From NCBI GenBank assembly GCA_014191975.1, contig BJHG01000013.1, positions 1 through 40,427 on the forward strand: a stretch of 40,427 bases of DNA, given 5' to 3'. Made by a program: the position numbers and the translations under genes. Shown here piece after piece: positions 16,481 through 25,855 of the stretch. The notes below the pieces were generated by a model that worked only from the letters and a program-made list of their open reading frames with translations, did no database searches and had not been told where the DNA came from. Within the stretch, counting starts at the first letter, position 1. Each line of letters opens with the position of its first letter. The stretch is from Methylococcaceae bacterium. Its GTDB lineage: Bacteria > Pseudomonadota > Gammaproteobacteria > Methylococcales > Methylomonadaceae.

Positions 16481-17377
16481 ATGAATCAGGATTTAAAGAC
16501 TTATCTTAGCACTTGCCAAGCACGTGTCGAAAGCGCATTGAAACAACGCTTACCAAGTGAAAATATTTTGCCATTACGTCTACATGAATCAATGCGTTAC
16601 AGTGTTTTAAACGGTGGAAAACGAATGCGCCCAATGCTCACTTACGCAACGGGGAAAGTATTGGGGCTTTCACACGATGAATTAGATGCGATTGCTTGCG
16701 CTGTCGAATGTATTCACGTTTATTCACTAATTCATGACGATTTACCCGCGATGGATGACGATGATTTACGCCGTGGAAAACCAACATGCCATAAAGCATT
16801 CGACGAAGCGACCGCAATTTTGGCGGGTGATGGATTGCAAGCCTTCGCATTTGAATTATTAGCGCATGATCTAACCATTACAGCGAGCGCAGAAAAACGT
16901 CTCGAAATGATTACTTGCCTTGCAAAAGCAAGCGGTTCACAAGGTATGGTAGGTGGTCAGGCGATTGATTTAGAATCTGTTGGCAAAATGCTTACCTTAC
17001 CCGAACTTGAAAATATGCACATTCACAAAACAGGTGCATTGATTCGTGCAAGTGTGGTTTTGGCAACATTAGCAGGTAAAAATGTAGATGCTGAAACGGC
17101 GAAAAAACTTGATAATTATGCAAAATGTATCGGTTTATCCTTCCAAGTAAAAGACGATATTTTGGACGAAGAAAGTGACACGGCAACGCTTGGAAAAACG
17201 CAAGGTAAAGACAAAAATAATAATAAACCGACTTATCCTGCTCTTTTGGGATTAGCGGGTGCAAAAGAAAAAGCGCAATATTTACATGAAAAAGCCTTAG
17301 AAAATCTGGCTCATTTTGGTGACGAAGCCAATTTATTACGCGAACTTTCGCTTTACATCATTCAACGTGACTACTAA
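16481..17377 (+). CDS. ispA: Farnesyl diphosphate synthase (geranyltranstransferase)
   Basis: Condenses isopentenyl diphosphate with dimethylallyl and geranyl diphosphates to make farnesyl diphosphate, the precursor of quinones and undecaprenyl carriers. Hallmarks are NGGKRMRP, the first aspartate-rich motif DDLPAMDDDD (about 86-95) with the short insertion of bacterial FPP synthases, GGQAIDL, and the second aspartate-rich region FQVKDDILDE. The ATG at 16481 is chosen over the TTG at 16469 because GGAG at 16471-16474 is a good ribosome site in front of it, giving 298 residues. dxs follows after 42 bp in the same direction, the common ispA-dxs arrangement. Confidence 0.96.
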   Translation: MNQDLKTYLSTCQARVESALKQRLPSENILPLRLHESMRYSVLNGGKRMRPMLTYATGKVLGLSHDELDAIACAVECIHVYSLIHDDLPAMDDDDLRRGKPTCHKAFDEATAILAGDGLQAFAFELLAHDLTITASAEKRLEMITCLAKASGSQGMVGGQAIDLESVGKMLTLPELENMHIHKTGALIRASVVLATLAGKNVDAETAKKLDNYAKCIGLSFQVKDDILDEESDTATLGKTQGKDKNNNKPTYPALLGLAGAKEKAQYLHEKALENLAHFGDEANLLRELSLYIIQRDY

Positions 17378-17419
17378 TCCAAGTCACTCACGCCCGAAAA
17401 TCAAGGAATTCAAAGCATC

Positions 17420-19282
17420 ATGACTTATACGACCTACCCTTTACTCGACAAAATTAATTCACCCATCGATGTTCGAAAACTCGAAAAAGACCAACTCAAA
17501 CAGCTTTCGAAAGAAGTGCGCGAATTTTTGACAAAATCTGTCAGTGTCTCAGGTGGGCATTTTTCAGCAGGGCTGGGAACAGTTGAATTAACAGTAGCAT
17601 TGCATTATGTTTTTGATACACCAAGCGATAAATTAATATGGGACGTTGGACATCAAGCCTATCCACATAAAATTTTGACGGGTCGTAAAGATCGAATGAC
17701 CAGTATTCGGGCAAAAAATGGCCTGTCAGCGTTTCCGAATCGCGATGAAAGTGAATACGATGCGTTTGGAGTTGGTCATTCGAGTACATCAATTAGCGCG
17801 GCATTAGGCATGGCGATTGCGGCAAATTTGAAAGGCGATAATAATCGTCAAATGGTCGCGATTATTGGGGATGGAAGCATTACGGGCGGTATGGCTTTCG
17901 AGGCTATGAATCATGCTGGGTCGATTGATGCGAATTTGCTAGTGATTTTGAATGACAACGATATGTCTATTTCCCCACCTGTTGGCGCGATGAGTAATTA
18001 TCTGACCAAGATTTTGTCGAGTCGATTGTATTCGTCAATGCGTGAAGAAAGTAAAAAAGTATTGAGTAAAATGCCACCGATGTGGGAATTGGCAAGACGT
18101 ACCGAAGAGCATATAAAAGGTATGGTGATTCCAGGAACGTTATTCGAAGAACTCGGTTTTAATTATATTGGTCCTATCGATGGGCATGATATTGAAATGT
18201 TAGTTTCAACATTAGAAAATTTGAAACACATTAATGGCCCACGTTTTTTGCATATTGTGACAAAAAAAGGCAAAGGTTATCCGCCTGCTGAAAAAGATCC
18301 TCTCGCATATCACGGTGTTCCTGCATTCGACCACACACTAGACCATTTGCCAAAATCTGCACCCGCACCACACCCAACTTACACCGAAATTTTTGGTCAA
18401 TGGCTATGCGATATGGCGGCGCAAGATTCACGTTTATTAGGTATTACGCCTGCAATGCGTGAAGGTTCGGGATTGGTTAAATTTTCAGAGCAATACCCTG
18501 AGCGTTATTTTGATGTGGCAATTGCTGAACAACATGCCGTGACACTCGCGGCAGGTCAAGCCTGTGAAGGTGCGAAACCTGTAGTGGCGATTTATTCGAC
18601 TTTTTTACAACGTGCTTACGACCAGTTAATTCACGACGTAGCATTACAAAACCTGGATGTACTGTTTGCGTTAGATCGCGCTGGATTAGTTGGACCTGAT
18701 GGTCCGACGCACGCAGGTAGTTTTGATTACAGTTATTTACGCTGTATTCCAAACATCATCATAATGGCGCCAGCCGATGAAAACGAATGCCGCCAAATGC
18801 TTACAACAGGATTTCTATACAAAGGAACTGCTGCGGTACGTTATCCACGGGGCAAAGGTCCAGGTGTGGCGGTTGATAAGCAATTAACAACCTTGGAAAT
18901 TGGCAAAGCGGAAATTTGCCATACAGGTAGTCGAATTGCCTTTTTAACCTGGGGAAGTATGGTTACTCCAGCATTGAAAGTGGGCAAGCAACTCGCTGCT
19001 ACTGTGGTAAATATGCGTTTTGTGAAACCTATTGATGAAGCGTTAATTTTAGAGCTTGCCAAGACTCACGATGTTTTTGTGACGGTTGAAGAAAATGTTT
19101 CGGCTGGCGGCGCAGGGGAAGCAGTAAATCGTTTTTTACAATCTCAAAAAATCTTGATGCCTGTTTTAAATTTAGGATTACCTGATTATTTCGTTGAACA
19201 AGGTACTCGCGAAGAATGTTTAACTGAATGTGGTTTGGACGCATCAGGTATTTTAACGAGCGTTGAAGAATTTTGTTCTTAA
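17420..19282 (+). CDS. dxs: 1-deoxy-D-xylulose-5-phosphate synthase
   Basis: First enzyme of the methylerythritol phosphate pathway: it joins pyruvate and glyceraldehyde 3-phosphate using thiamine diphosphate. At 620 residues it is full length. It shows [10 protein letters not shown] near the N-terminus, the TPP/Mg motif [18 protein letters not shown] ending NDNDMSIS, the pyrimidine-domain residues [15 protein letters not shown], and the loop [15 protein letters not shown]. The ribosome site AAGGA (about 17402) precedes the ATG at 17420. It is probably transcribed with ispA from the promoter near 16.42 kb. It converges with the hydrolase gene, 26 bp away. Confidence 0.98.
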   Translation: MTYTTYPLLDKINSPIDVRKLEKDQLKQLSKEVREFLTKSVSVSGGHFSAGLGTVELTVALHYVFDTPSDKLIWDVGHQAYPHKILTGRKDRMTSIRAKNGLSAFPNRDESEYDAFGVGHSSTSISAALGMAIAANLKGDNNRQMVAIIGDGSITGGMAFEAMNHAGSIDANLLVILNDNDMSISPPVGAMSNYLTKILSSRLYSSMREESKKVLSKMPPMWELARRTEEHIKGMVIPGTLFEELGFNYIGPIDGHDIEMLVSTLENLKHINGPRFLHIVTKKGKGYPPAEKDPLAYHGVPAFDHTLDHLPKSAPAPHPTYTEIFGQWLCDMAAQDSRLLGITPAMREGSGLVKFSEQYPERYFDVAIAEQHAVTLAAGQACEGAKPVVAIYSTFLQRAYDQLIHDVALQNLDVLFALDRAGLVGPDGPTHAGSFDYSYLRCIPNIIIMAPADENECRQMLTTGFLYKGTAAVRYPRGKGPGVAVDKQLTTLEIGKAEICHTGSRIAFLTWGSMVTPALKVGKQLAATVVNMRFVKPIDEALILELAKTHDVFVTVEENVSAGGAGEAVNRFLQSQKILMPVLNLGLPDYFVEQGTREECLTECGLDASGILTSVEEFCS

Positions 19283-19308
19283 ATTTCTATTGCAGATATT
19301 TTCGCTTT

Positions 19309-20028
19309 TTAAAGGAAAATTTCAGTGAAAAAGTTTTCCATCGCTTGCCACGAACGATGGTTTGCTTTTTCATCAAATTTATAACCAGCAGCAAAATCGG
19401 TCGCCAAAGGATTGGTAAACGCATGAACGGTGTTGCCGTAAGAATGCAATTGCCAATCCACGCCGGCTTGCGTCATTTCGTGTTCAAAAGCGGCGACTTG
19501 TTCAGTCGGCACAAGTGGATCTTGGTGACCATGCAAAACTAAAACTTTCGCGCCGATGTTGGAATTCTCTAAATTAGTAGGCGGCGTTAAATTACCGTGA
19601 AAACTGACCACGCCTTTTACATTCGCACCGATTCGCGCCAAATCTAACACGCATAATCCGCCAAAACAAAAGCCCATCGCGGCAATTTTTTTGTCATTCA
19701 CCCACGGCAATAATCGAACATTTGCCAACGCGGCTGAAATTCGCCTTTGCAATGCTGCACGGTCAGCGATTAACGGATTCATCAACGCGCTACATTCTGC
19801 GTCGGTTTGTCCTAATTTCCCTGCTCCGTACATATCGAGCGCAAATCCAACGTAGCCTAATTTTGCTAATTCACGGGCTTTATTCTCTGTAAATTCGCTG
19901 CGTCCTGCCCATGGATGACTGATTAAAACGGCGGGGCGTTGTCCTTGAATTTCATCGTCGAACGCAAAAAATCCTTCTAAAAGCGTGTCGCCATCGACGT
20001 AATTGATGGTGTTTGTAATAATTGCCAT
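19309..20028 (-). CDS. Dienelactone hydrolase family protein
   Basis: 239 residues with the alpha/beta-hydrolase fold of the dienelactone hydrolase family. The nucleophile elbow is GFCFGG (cysteine nucleophile), the acid is probably in HGHQDPLVP, and the histidine is in GNTVHAF. The early segment ISHPWAGRSEFTENKA is also typical. Members act on small lactones or esters, and many bacterial ones have no known substrate. No signal peptide, so cytoplasmic. It starts 2 bases after the stop of the phosphatase gene, indicating translational coupling. A link to chlorocatechol degradation is not supported by the neighbours. Confidence 0.88.
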   Translation of the reverse strand: MAIITNTINYVDGDTLLEGFFAFDDEIQGQRPAVLISHPWAGRSEFTENKARELAKLGYVGFALDMYGAGKLGQTDAECSALMNPLIADRAALQRRISAALANVRLLPWVNDKKIAAMGFCFGGLCVLDLARIGANVKGVVSFHGNLTPPTNLENSNIGAKVLVLHGHQDPLVPTEQVAAFEHEMTQAGVDWQLHSYGNTVHAFTNPLATDFAAGYKFDEKANHRSWQAMENFFTEIFL

Positions 20029-20030
20029 GT

Positions 20031-20516
20031 TTATCCTAATTTTTGGGTGTCGTGTAAATGTTGTAAAAAGCCTTCGCTTGCTGCTTCAATCATATCTAAA
20101 ACCCGTTCAAACCCGTTTCCGCTACCGTAATATGGATCTGGGACTTCGCGAATATTAAGCTGTGGCGCGTAATCAAGAAAGTAATGAATTTTGTACTGAA
20201 GTTGTGGTGGACACGCTGCCATTAAAATCGAATGATTTTCATCGTCCATCGCGAGAATAAAATCAAAATCTTCAAAATCGCCAAACACCACTTTACGCCC
20301 GCGTAAATTACTGATGTCAACTCCACGCTCTAATGCAGCTTTTTGTGAGCGTAAGTCTGGTGCATTACCGATATGATAAGCGTGTGTTCCAGCAGAATCG
20401 ATTGAAAAATGCTTCGTCAATTTTTTCTCCAAAACCAAATGTGTGAAAACACCTTCAGCGGTTGGAGATCGACAAATATTGCCCATACAAACAAATAAAA
20501 CGTTAATTTTTTTCAT
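20031..20516 (-). CDS. Low-molecular-weight protein-tyrosine phosphatase
   Basis: 161 residues. The P-loop CMGNICRSPTAEG (CX5RS, near residues 10-22) carries the cysteine nucleophile and arginine, and the general acid is in DPYYGSG. It removes phosphate from tyrosine residues. In exopolysaccharide clusters such enzymes act on BY-kinases, but none is present here, so the substrate is open. It is the middle gene of a ppk - phosphatase - hydrolase run on the minus strand, 46 bp after ppk and 2 bp before the hydrolase. Confidence 0.93.
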   Translation of the reverse strand: MKKINVLFVCMGNICRSPTAEGVFTHLVLEKKLTKHFSIDSAGTHAYHIGNAPDLRSQKAALERGVDISNLRGRKVVFGDFEDFDFILAMDDENHSILMAACPPQLQYKIHYFLDYAPQLNIREVPDPYYGSGNGFERVLDMIEAASEGFLQHLHDTQKLG

Positions 20517-20562
20517 GAAAAGCGGTGAACTCTCAAAATAAATAATACGCTGATTTTAACAC

Positions 20563-22680
20563 CTAAATTGTTTGTGCTTCCGCTAATAACATTGATTGTG
20601 CTTGAATAATTTCCTCATCTTCAGCACGCGTTACGCGATTATAACTGCCATCGGATTGTAAAATCCATGCTTGCGAATTATCACTCAAATACCATTCCAA
20701 ATTTCGAATAATACGTTGCGACAATTTTTTATTTTCAATCGGAAAGCAGATTTCAACTCGTTTAAACAAATTTCGACTCATTAAATCGGCACTAGACGCA
20801 TAAACTTCCGGATTACCGTCATTTTCAAACGTATAAATGCGAGCGTGCTCTAAAAATCGTCCCACAATCGCCCGCACTTCGATATTTTCAGAAACCCCCT
20901 TAATATTTGGACGCAAGCAACACATTCCACGCACAATTAATTGCACTTTAACGCCAGCTTGCGACGCACGATAAAGTGCTTGAATCGATTGTGGCTCAAC
21001 GATAGCGTTAACTTGGATAATTATTTTTGCTGATTTTCCACTTTTCGCGTGACGAATTTCACGTTCAATTTTCTCCATCAAACCGCTATACAACGTAAAG
21101 GGCGATTGTAAGAGTTTATTGAGTTTCGTGACCTTTCCCAAACTAGTTAATTGCGTGAATACACGTCGCACGTCATCACCCAATTCTTTGTTGCATGAAA
21201 ATAAACCGTAATCCGTATAAAAAAATGCTGTTTTTGGATGGTAATTTCCTGTACCTAAATGTACATAATTACGTAATTCCTTTCCTTCACGACGCAACAC
21301 TAAACACATTTTAGCGTGTGTTTTATACCCAACCACACCATAAACAACGTGAACTGCCGCCTCTTGAAGTTTCGATGCCAAATCGATATTTGCCTTTTCA
21401 TCAAAACGCGCACGCAATTCAATCACCACCGTAACCACTTTTCCATTTCGTGCTGCTTTCACCAACGCATTTACAATCGGCGAATCTAAACCTGTGCGAT
21501 AGAGCGTTTGTTGAATCGCCAACACATCAGAATCTGAAGCGGCTTGGCGTAAAAAATCAATGACAGAGCAAAAAGATTCAAACGGTTGATGCAGTAAAAT
21601 ATCGTTACGCCTTATCGCCGCAAAAATATCTTTGTGCCGTGTTAATTTTGCGGGAATGTTGGGTTTAAAAGGCACGAACTTTAAATCAGGTCGATCCAAA
21701 ATCAAGTCATTTATTTCTTGTAATCGACTTAAATTCACCGGGCCGTTTACTAAAAATAGTCGTTCGCGTGTCATGCCAAAACGCGCCAATAAAAAAGCAA
21801 TTGTTTCTTCGGGACAATTCGCATCGATTTCTAATCGCACTTCATAGCCATAATTGCGCATCGCTAATTCACCTGCTACTGCCAGTAACAAATCATCAAT
21901 GGCATCGTCATCAACAAAAAAATCAGTGTTGCGGGTCACACGAAATTGATAACAGCCTTTGACGTTCATGCCATGAAAAAGTTGGTCGATAAAGGCATGA
22001 ATAATGGAAGACAAGAATACAAAATCATTTGAGCTACTATTTGTTAAGGCACTAGGTAATTTAATAATTCTTGGTAACGAACGGGGCGCTTGTAGTACTG
22101 CACGTCCACTATTTCGACCAAACGCATCTTTGCCTGTCAATGAAATAATGAAATTTAAACTTTTATTTAAAATTCGTGGAAATGGATGGGCTGAATCTAA
22201 ACCGACTGGTGTTAAAACAGGCAGAATTTCTTCGTTAAAATACACTTCTAACCATTTACGCTGCACTTCCGTCCATTCCGCTCGACGCACAAAATTAATA
22301 CCTTCTTTTTTAAGTTCAGGTAACAAAATATTATTCAATGTCGCATATTGATCCTCAACCAAAATGCGTGATTGAACTGAAATTAACTCCAATTGTTCCT
22401 TAGGTTTTAAGTCGTCAATCGCACGCGTATCAGGATCGATCTCCACCATTTCAATGACGCTAGCGACACGAACCTCAAAAAACTCGTCTAAATTTGAGCA
22501 AGAAATACACAAATAATTCAGTCGTTCAAGAAGCGGGACGCTTTCATCTTTTGCCTGTGCTAAAACCCGTTTATTGAATTCTAATAAACTTAATTCGCGG
22601 TTAATGTAAAGATCAGGTGTTTTCAGGTTAATTTCTTCTGCAGCAGTTGTCATGATTAGATTTTTAAGGGCGTATGTCAT
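20563..22680 (-). CDS. ppk: Polyphosphate kinase 1
   Basis: Polymerises the terminal phosphate of ATP into polyphosphate reversibly, through a histidine-phosphate intermediate. About 700 residues, full length. Family features are YINRELSLLEFNKRVLAQA, the autophosphorylation region VGYKTHAKMCLVLRREG, then YVHLGTGNYHPKTAFFYTDY, and the second catalytic region RAIVGRFLEHARIYTFENDG. The listed start at 22680 (MTYALKNLI) and an internal ATG at 22653 (MTTAAEE) are both possible, and neither has a clear ribosome site. A PhoB-box-like direct repeat lies about 70-85 bp upstream, suggesting induction by phosphate limitation. Confidence 0.97.
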   Translation of the reverse strand: MTYALKNLIMTTAAEEINLKTPDLYINRELSLLEFNKRVLAQAKDESVPLLERLNYLCISCSNLDEFFEVRVASVIEMVEIDPDTRAIDDLKPKEQLELISVQSRILVEDQYATLNNILLPELKKEGINFVRRAEWTEVQRKWLEVYFNEEILPVLTPVGLDSAHPFPRILNKSLNFIISLTGKDAFGRNSGRAVLQAPRSLPRIIKLPSALTNSSSNDFVFLSSIIHAFIDQLFHGMNVKGCYQFRVTRNTDFFVDDDAIDDLLLAVAGELAMRNYGYEVRLEIDANCPEETIAFLLARFGMTRERLFLVNGPVNLSRLQEINDLILDRPDLKFVPFKPNIPAKLTRHKDIFAAIRRNDILLHQPFESFCSVIDFLRQAASDSDVLAIQQTLYRTGLDSPIVNALVKAARNGKVVTVVIELRARFDEKANIDLASKLQEAAVHVVYGVVGYKTHAKMCLVLRREGKELRNYVHLGTGNYHPKTAFFYTDYGLFSCNKELGDDVRRVFTQLTSLGKVTKLNKLLQSPFTLYSGLMEKIEREIRHAKSGKSAKIIIQVNAIVEPQSIQALYRASQAGVKVQLIVRGMCCLRPNIKGVSENIEVRAIVGRFLEHARIYTFENDGNPEVYASSADLMSRNLFKRVEICFPIENKKLSQRIIRNLEWYLSDNSQAWILQSDGSYNRVTRAEDEEIIQAQSMLLAEAQTI

Positions 22681-22899
22681 TTTATTTTAAATGAAGGAAG
22701 ATTTTAATTACAAGATAGGTATAAGTATTTAAGTTTATTTAGCCATTGTGACAAGATTGTGACTAAATGATTTATTCAAATTTAAATCGTTAGAATTTTA
22801 ATACGAATTAAAATGTAAATATGGGGGCGAATCTTAAAAAATTAAGATGTTATTGACTACATAAAACACAGTTCACCTAATTCAATTCATCTCAGCATT
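22681..22899. other. Intergenic region between ntrB and ppk
   Basis: 219 bp without a gene. It contains the Pho-box-like repeat plus two perfect 7-bp AT hairpins, TTTTAAT/ATTAAAA (22796-22813) and ATCTTAA/TTAAGAT (22831-22848). The hairpins may act as a weak end for the ntrCB transcript. They are short and GC-free, so termination is uncertain. Confidence 0.5.
22748..22765 (-). promoter_or_regulatory. PhoB-box-like direct repeat upstream of ppk
   Basis: On the minus strand, TAGTCAC-AATC-TTGTCAC shows two 7-mers with an 11-base period, the architecture of the PhoB box (CTGTCAT, four AT-rich bases, CTGTCAT). The second half matches TGTCA fully and the first half GTCA. It points toward ppk, about 70-85 bp before its start. 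ppk is a known Pho-regulon member in several gammaproteobacteria; control here is inferred. Confidence 0.45.
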
Positions 22900-23958
22900 T
22901 TATCTATGGGTAGTTCTATCAGAAAGCAGCGGTAAAATAATAGTGAAAATGGTTCGTCCTTTTTCACTGCTACATTCAATCAAGCCTTGATGTTCTGAAA
23001 TAAGGGTTTGTGAAATAGACAAGCCTAATCCGGTGCCTTCAACGCGCCCTGTGACCATAGGATAAAAAATTTTGTTCAGCATATCAGCTGAAATGCCTTC
23101 ACCATCATCAATAATTTCACAGCGTAACGCCAATTTATAAAGCTGGCGTTCAATAGTGACATGACGACAAATTCGTGTTTTCAACGTAACATTACCCGAT
23201 TCAGAAATGGCTTGTACCGCATTTCGGACAATATTCAAAACCGCTTGAATTAATTGATTTTTATCGCCCAAAAATTCTGGAATGCTTGGATCATAATCAC
23301 AATAAATTTGGATGTTTTCACCCACTTCGGTTTGAACCAACCAGCGCACACGCTCTAACACTTCATGAATATTGAGTAATTTTTTATTTGGCAATTCGTT
23401 TGAGCCAAGCAGTCGATTTACCAAATCTTGTAGCCTGTCAGCTTCTTCAATAATGACGTGTGTATATTCTTTAAGCTCAATATCTTCCAATTCTAAATCC
23501 AATAACTGCGCTGCGCCACGCAATCCACCAAGTGGATTTTTAATTTCATGTGCTAAACCTCGAACCATCAAACGGGCTGTATTTTGTTGTGCGTACAGTT
23601 GCTCTTCTTGTGAAATCCGCAGACGATTATCAATCGGTAATAATTCAACAATCATTTCATGAGTGGAATTTTCAAAATCGAATAATGTCATGCTAGCATT
23701 GACGAAAATGCTTTGGCTTGCACGGTGTAATTCTAATCCATAATCAATTAGCGATTCTCGGACATCATAGCAATGCTTTAAATTTTTGAGAAATGCGGCA
23801 TCCGATAATTTGAATAAATTTTCTGCTGAAATACCAACTAAATGTCGTGCGCTATCTCCGAATAAAATTTCTGCCGCCATATTTACATAACGTAAATTCA
23901 AATTTGCATCAAATAACAAAACAGCAGTGTTTAAATTATCAAGTAAATGACTTTTCAT
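22900..23958 (-). CDS. glnL: Nitrogen regulation sensor kinase NtrB (GlnL)
   Basis: Cytoplasmic histidine kinase/phosphatase that sets NtrC phosphorylation in response to PII. 352 residues with no membrane segment. An N-terminal PAS domain (about 5-115; LLFDANLNLRYVNMAAE) precedes the dimerisation/phosphoacceptor motif RGLAHEIKNPLGGLRGAAQL with H137. The ATPase domain shows the N box (AVLNIVRNAVQAI), DDGEGIS, and GRVEGTGLGLSISQTLI. It lies 6 bp downstream of ntrC on the same strand, so ntrC is transcribed first. GlnD, which modifies PII upstream of this kinase, is encoded about 7.5 kb away. Confidence 0.96.
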   Translation of the reverse strand: MKSHLLDNLNTAVLLFDANLNLRYVNMAAEILFGDSARHLVGISAENLFKLSDAAFLKNLKHCYDVRESLIDYGLELHRASQSIFVNASMTLFDFENSTHEMIVELLPIDNRLRISQEEQLYAQQNTARLMVRGLAHEIKNPLGGLRGAAQLLDLELEDIELKEYTHVIIEEADRLQDLVNRLLGSNELPNKKLLNIHEVLERVRWLVQTEVGENIQIYCDYDPSIPEFLGDKNQLIQAVLNIVRNAVQAISESGNVTLKTRICRHVTIERQLYKLALRCEIIDDGEGISADMLNKIFYPMVTGRVEGTGLGLSISQTLISEHQGLIECSSEKGRTIFTIILPLLSDRTTHR

Positions 23959-23964
23959 GGTGTT

Positions 23965-25386
23965 TTAATTATCCATATCGATGTTTAATTCACTCACTTT
24001 TCGAGTCAGTGTATTTCGACCATAACCCAATAAAACTGCAGCTTCATTGCGTTTATTTCCCGTGAAATTTAACGCTGTTTTAATCAAAATACTTTCCACT
24101 ATTGGGATAATTTGTTTCGCAATATCGGATGTTTTATTGTGTAAAAGCTGATCAATTGTTAAACGTAACAACGCTTCCCAATTGCCACCCTCTGACGATG
24201 TATTTTCATTGTCTATCGCTAATATTTCGGGCGGCAAATCATGAAGATGAAGTTCTCGTCCAGAAGCCATTACCGTCAACCAGCGACAGGTATTTTCTAA
24301 TTGCCGTACATTTCCAGGCCAATCTAAATGACTTAATAGCTCTTCAACATCAGGTTTTAAAATTTTAATTTCCATATCTAATTCTTTTGCAGCTTCTTGC
24401 AAAAAATGATTTAACAATAATGGAATATCTTGTTTTCGATTACGTAACGGCGGAATGTGAATTCGAATCACATTCAAACGGTGAAATAAATCTTCGCGGA
24501 ATCGCCCTTTTTTCACCAACTCTTCTAATTTTTGATGCGTGGCAGCAATAATTCGCACGTCCACTTTGGTTGAAGCGTAAGCGCCAACGGAATAAAATTC
24601 ACCATCCGCCAATACGCGCAATAATCGCGTTTGTAATTCCGCAGGCATATCTCCAATCTCATCTAAAAATAACGTCCCGCCATTTGCTTGTTCAAACCGT
24701 CCCGCTCGACGCTGAATTGCGCCTGTAAATGCACCTTTTTCATGCCCAAATAATTCCGATTCCATTAAATCTTTCGGAATTGCGGCCATATTTAATGCAA
24801 TAAAGGGTTTCGCGCTTCGCGGACTGTGTCGATGCAATGCTTTTGCAACTAATTCTTTGCCCGTGCCAGATTCACCGTTAATTAACACCGTGATTTGTGA
24901 TCGTGCCAAACGCCCAATAGCACGAAAAACCTCCTGCATTGCAGGTGCTTCGCCAATAATATCGGGGGTAACACCTGCTAATATCGCAGTATTTGTAACA
25001 ACTTCACGTTGTTGTTGTGCGTGAATACAAGCACGATGGGTTAATTCAACGAGATCTTTAATATCAAAAGGCTTGGGTAAATAATCAAATGCCCCACCAT
25101 GAAATGAAGAAACGGCACTGTCCAAATCAGAATGCGCTGTCATGACAATAACGGGTAATTTGGGATGTTCAATTTGAAGTTTATCGAGTAATTCCAAGCC
25201 ATTCATGTTTGGCATTCGTATATCGGTAATCAGAACATCAGGCATTTCGGTTTGTAATGCAATCAGTAAGTCTTTTGAATTTTGAAAACTTCGAGTAGAT
25301 ATTTCAGATTTTTGCAGCGCTTTTTCGATTACCCATCTAATCGACTTATCATCGTCAACAATCCAAACTGCTTGTAATTCATTCAT
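23965..25386 (-). CDS. glnG: Nitrogen regulation response regulator NtrC (GlnG)
   Basis: Sigma-54-dependent activator of nitrogen-limitation genes. 473 residues. A receiver domain carries D55 in [12 protein letters not shown] and the acidic pocket DDD at 11-13. The central AAA+ domain has GESGTGKE (171-178), the sigma-54-contacting GAFTGA (218-223) and FLDEIGDMP. The C-terminal Fis-type helix-turn-helix reads [20 protein letters not shown]. It is the promoter-proximal gene of an ntrC-ntrB pair, opposite to the enteric glnL-glnG order. No glnA lies next to it. The 5' flank runs into the transposon island. Confidence 0.97.
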   Translation of the reverse strand: MNELQAVWIVDDDKSIRWVIEKALQKSEISTRSFQNSKDLLIALQTEMPDVLITDIRMPNMNGLELLDKLQIEHPKLPVIVMTAHSDLDSAVSSFHGGAFDYLPKPFDIKDLVELTHRACIHAQQQREVVTNTAILAGVTPDIIGEAPAMQEVFRAIGRLARSQITVLINGESGTGKELVAKALHRHSPRSAKPFIALNMAAIPKDLMESELFGHEKGAFTGAIQRRAGRFEQANGGTLFLDEIGDMPAELQTRLLRVLADGEFYSVGAYASTKVDVRIIAATHQKLEELVKKGRFREDLFHRLNVIRIHIPPLRNRKQDIPLLLNHFLQEAAKELDMEIKILKPDVEELLSHLDWPGNVRQLENTCRWLTVMASGRELHLHDLPPEILAIDNENTSSEGGNWEALLRLTIDQLLHNKTSDIAKQIIPIVESILIKTALNFTGNKRNEAAVLLGYGRNTLTRKVSELNIDMDN

Positions 25387-25479
25387 TTATTTTTTAATTA
25401 TTTTTAGGTTTATTTAACGTTCGATTTTAACTTAAACTTTAGTCACGTGGGCAAGTAGTGTTCAACGAAAATTGCACAG

Positions 25480-25731
25480 TGTGTTTTTAGTTGGAAAAAT
25501 AGGTTACTTTTTTACGCTCTTTTTTCCGATAACTACTCTGATCAAGCAACTTAATGTTCTTACTGTCTTTTTCATCATCAAGCTCTACTTGTTCAACCCA
25601 TTTGTACAAAATACCGCTACCATCCACAAGTTTTTTACGGCTTCTGGCACCATTTTCTCGCCTTCAAGTACCAATTTTACTGCTGTTGCTTTGAATTCTT
25701 TTGTGTAGATTTTTTTAATGTTGCTTGTCAT
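25480..25731 (-). pseudogene. IS3-family OrfA remnant
   Basis: The minus strand starts MTSNIKKIYTKEFKATAVKL followed by VLEGEKMVPEAVKN, then shifts frame to DGSGILYKWVEQVELDD. This is the helix-turn-helix protein of an IS3-type element with a frameshift in the recognition region. The catalytic part is missing. The plus-strand ORF listed at 25472-25708 is only its antisense shadow. Confidence 0.7.
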
Positions 25732-25855
25732 TTAGAACGTCTTTTTGTTGTAGAATACCTCAAAAATGCGTCCTAATTTTTACATAGTGATCATTCACCT
25801 TCTTGTTTGCGTTCGCAAATTCGATTAAAACCATCCATATTAATAAAAATAAAAC

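Noticed and set aside
25472-25708. Plus-strand 78-residue hydrophobic ORF
   Set aside because: It is the antisense of an IS3 OrfA remnant that is readable on the minus strand.
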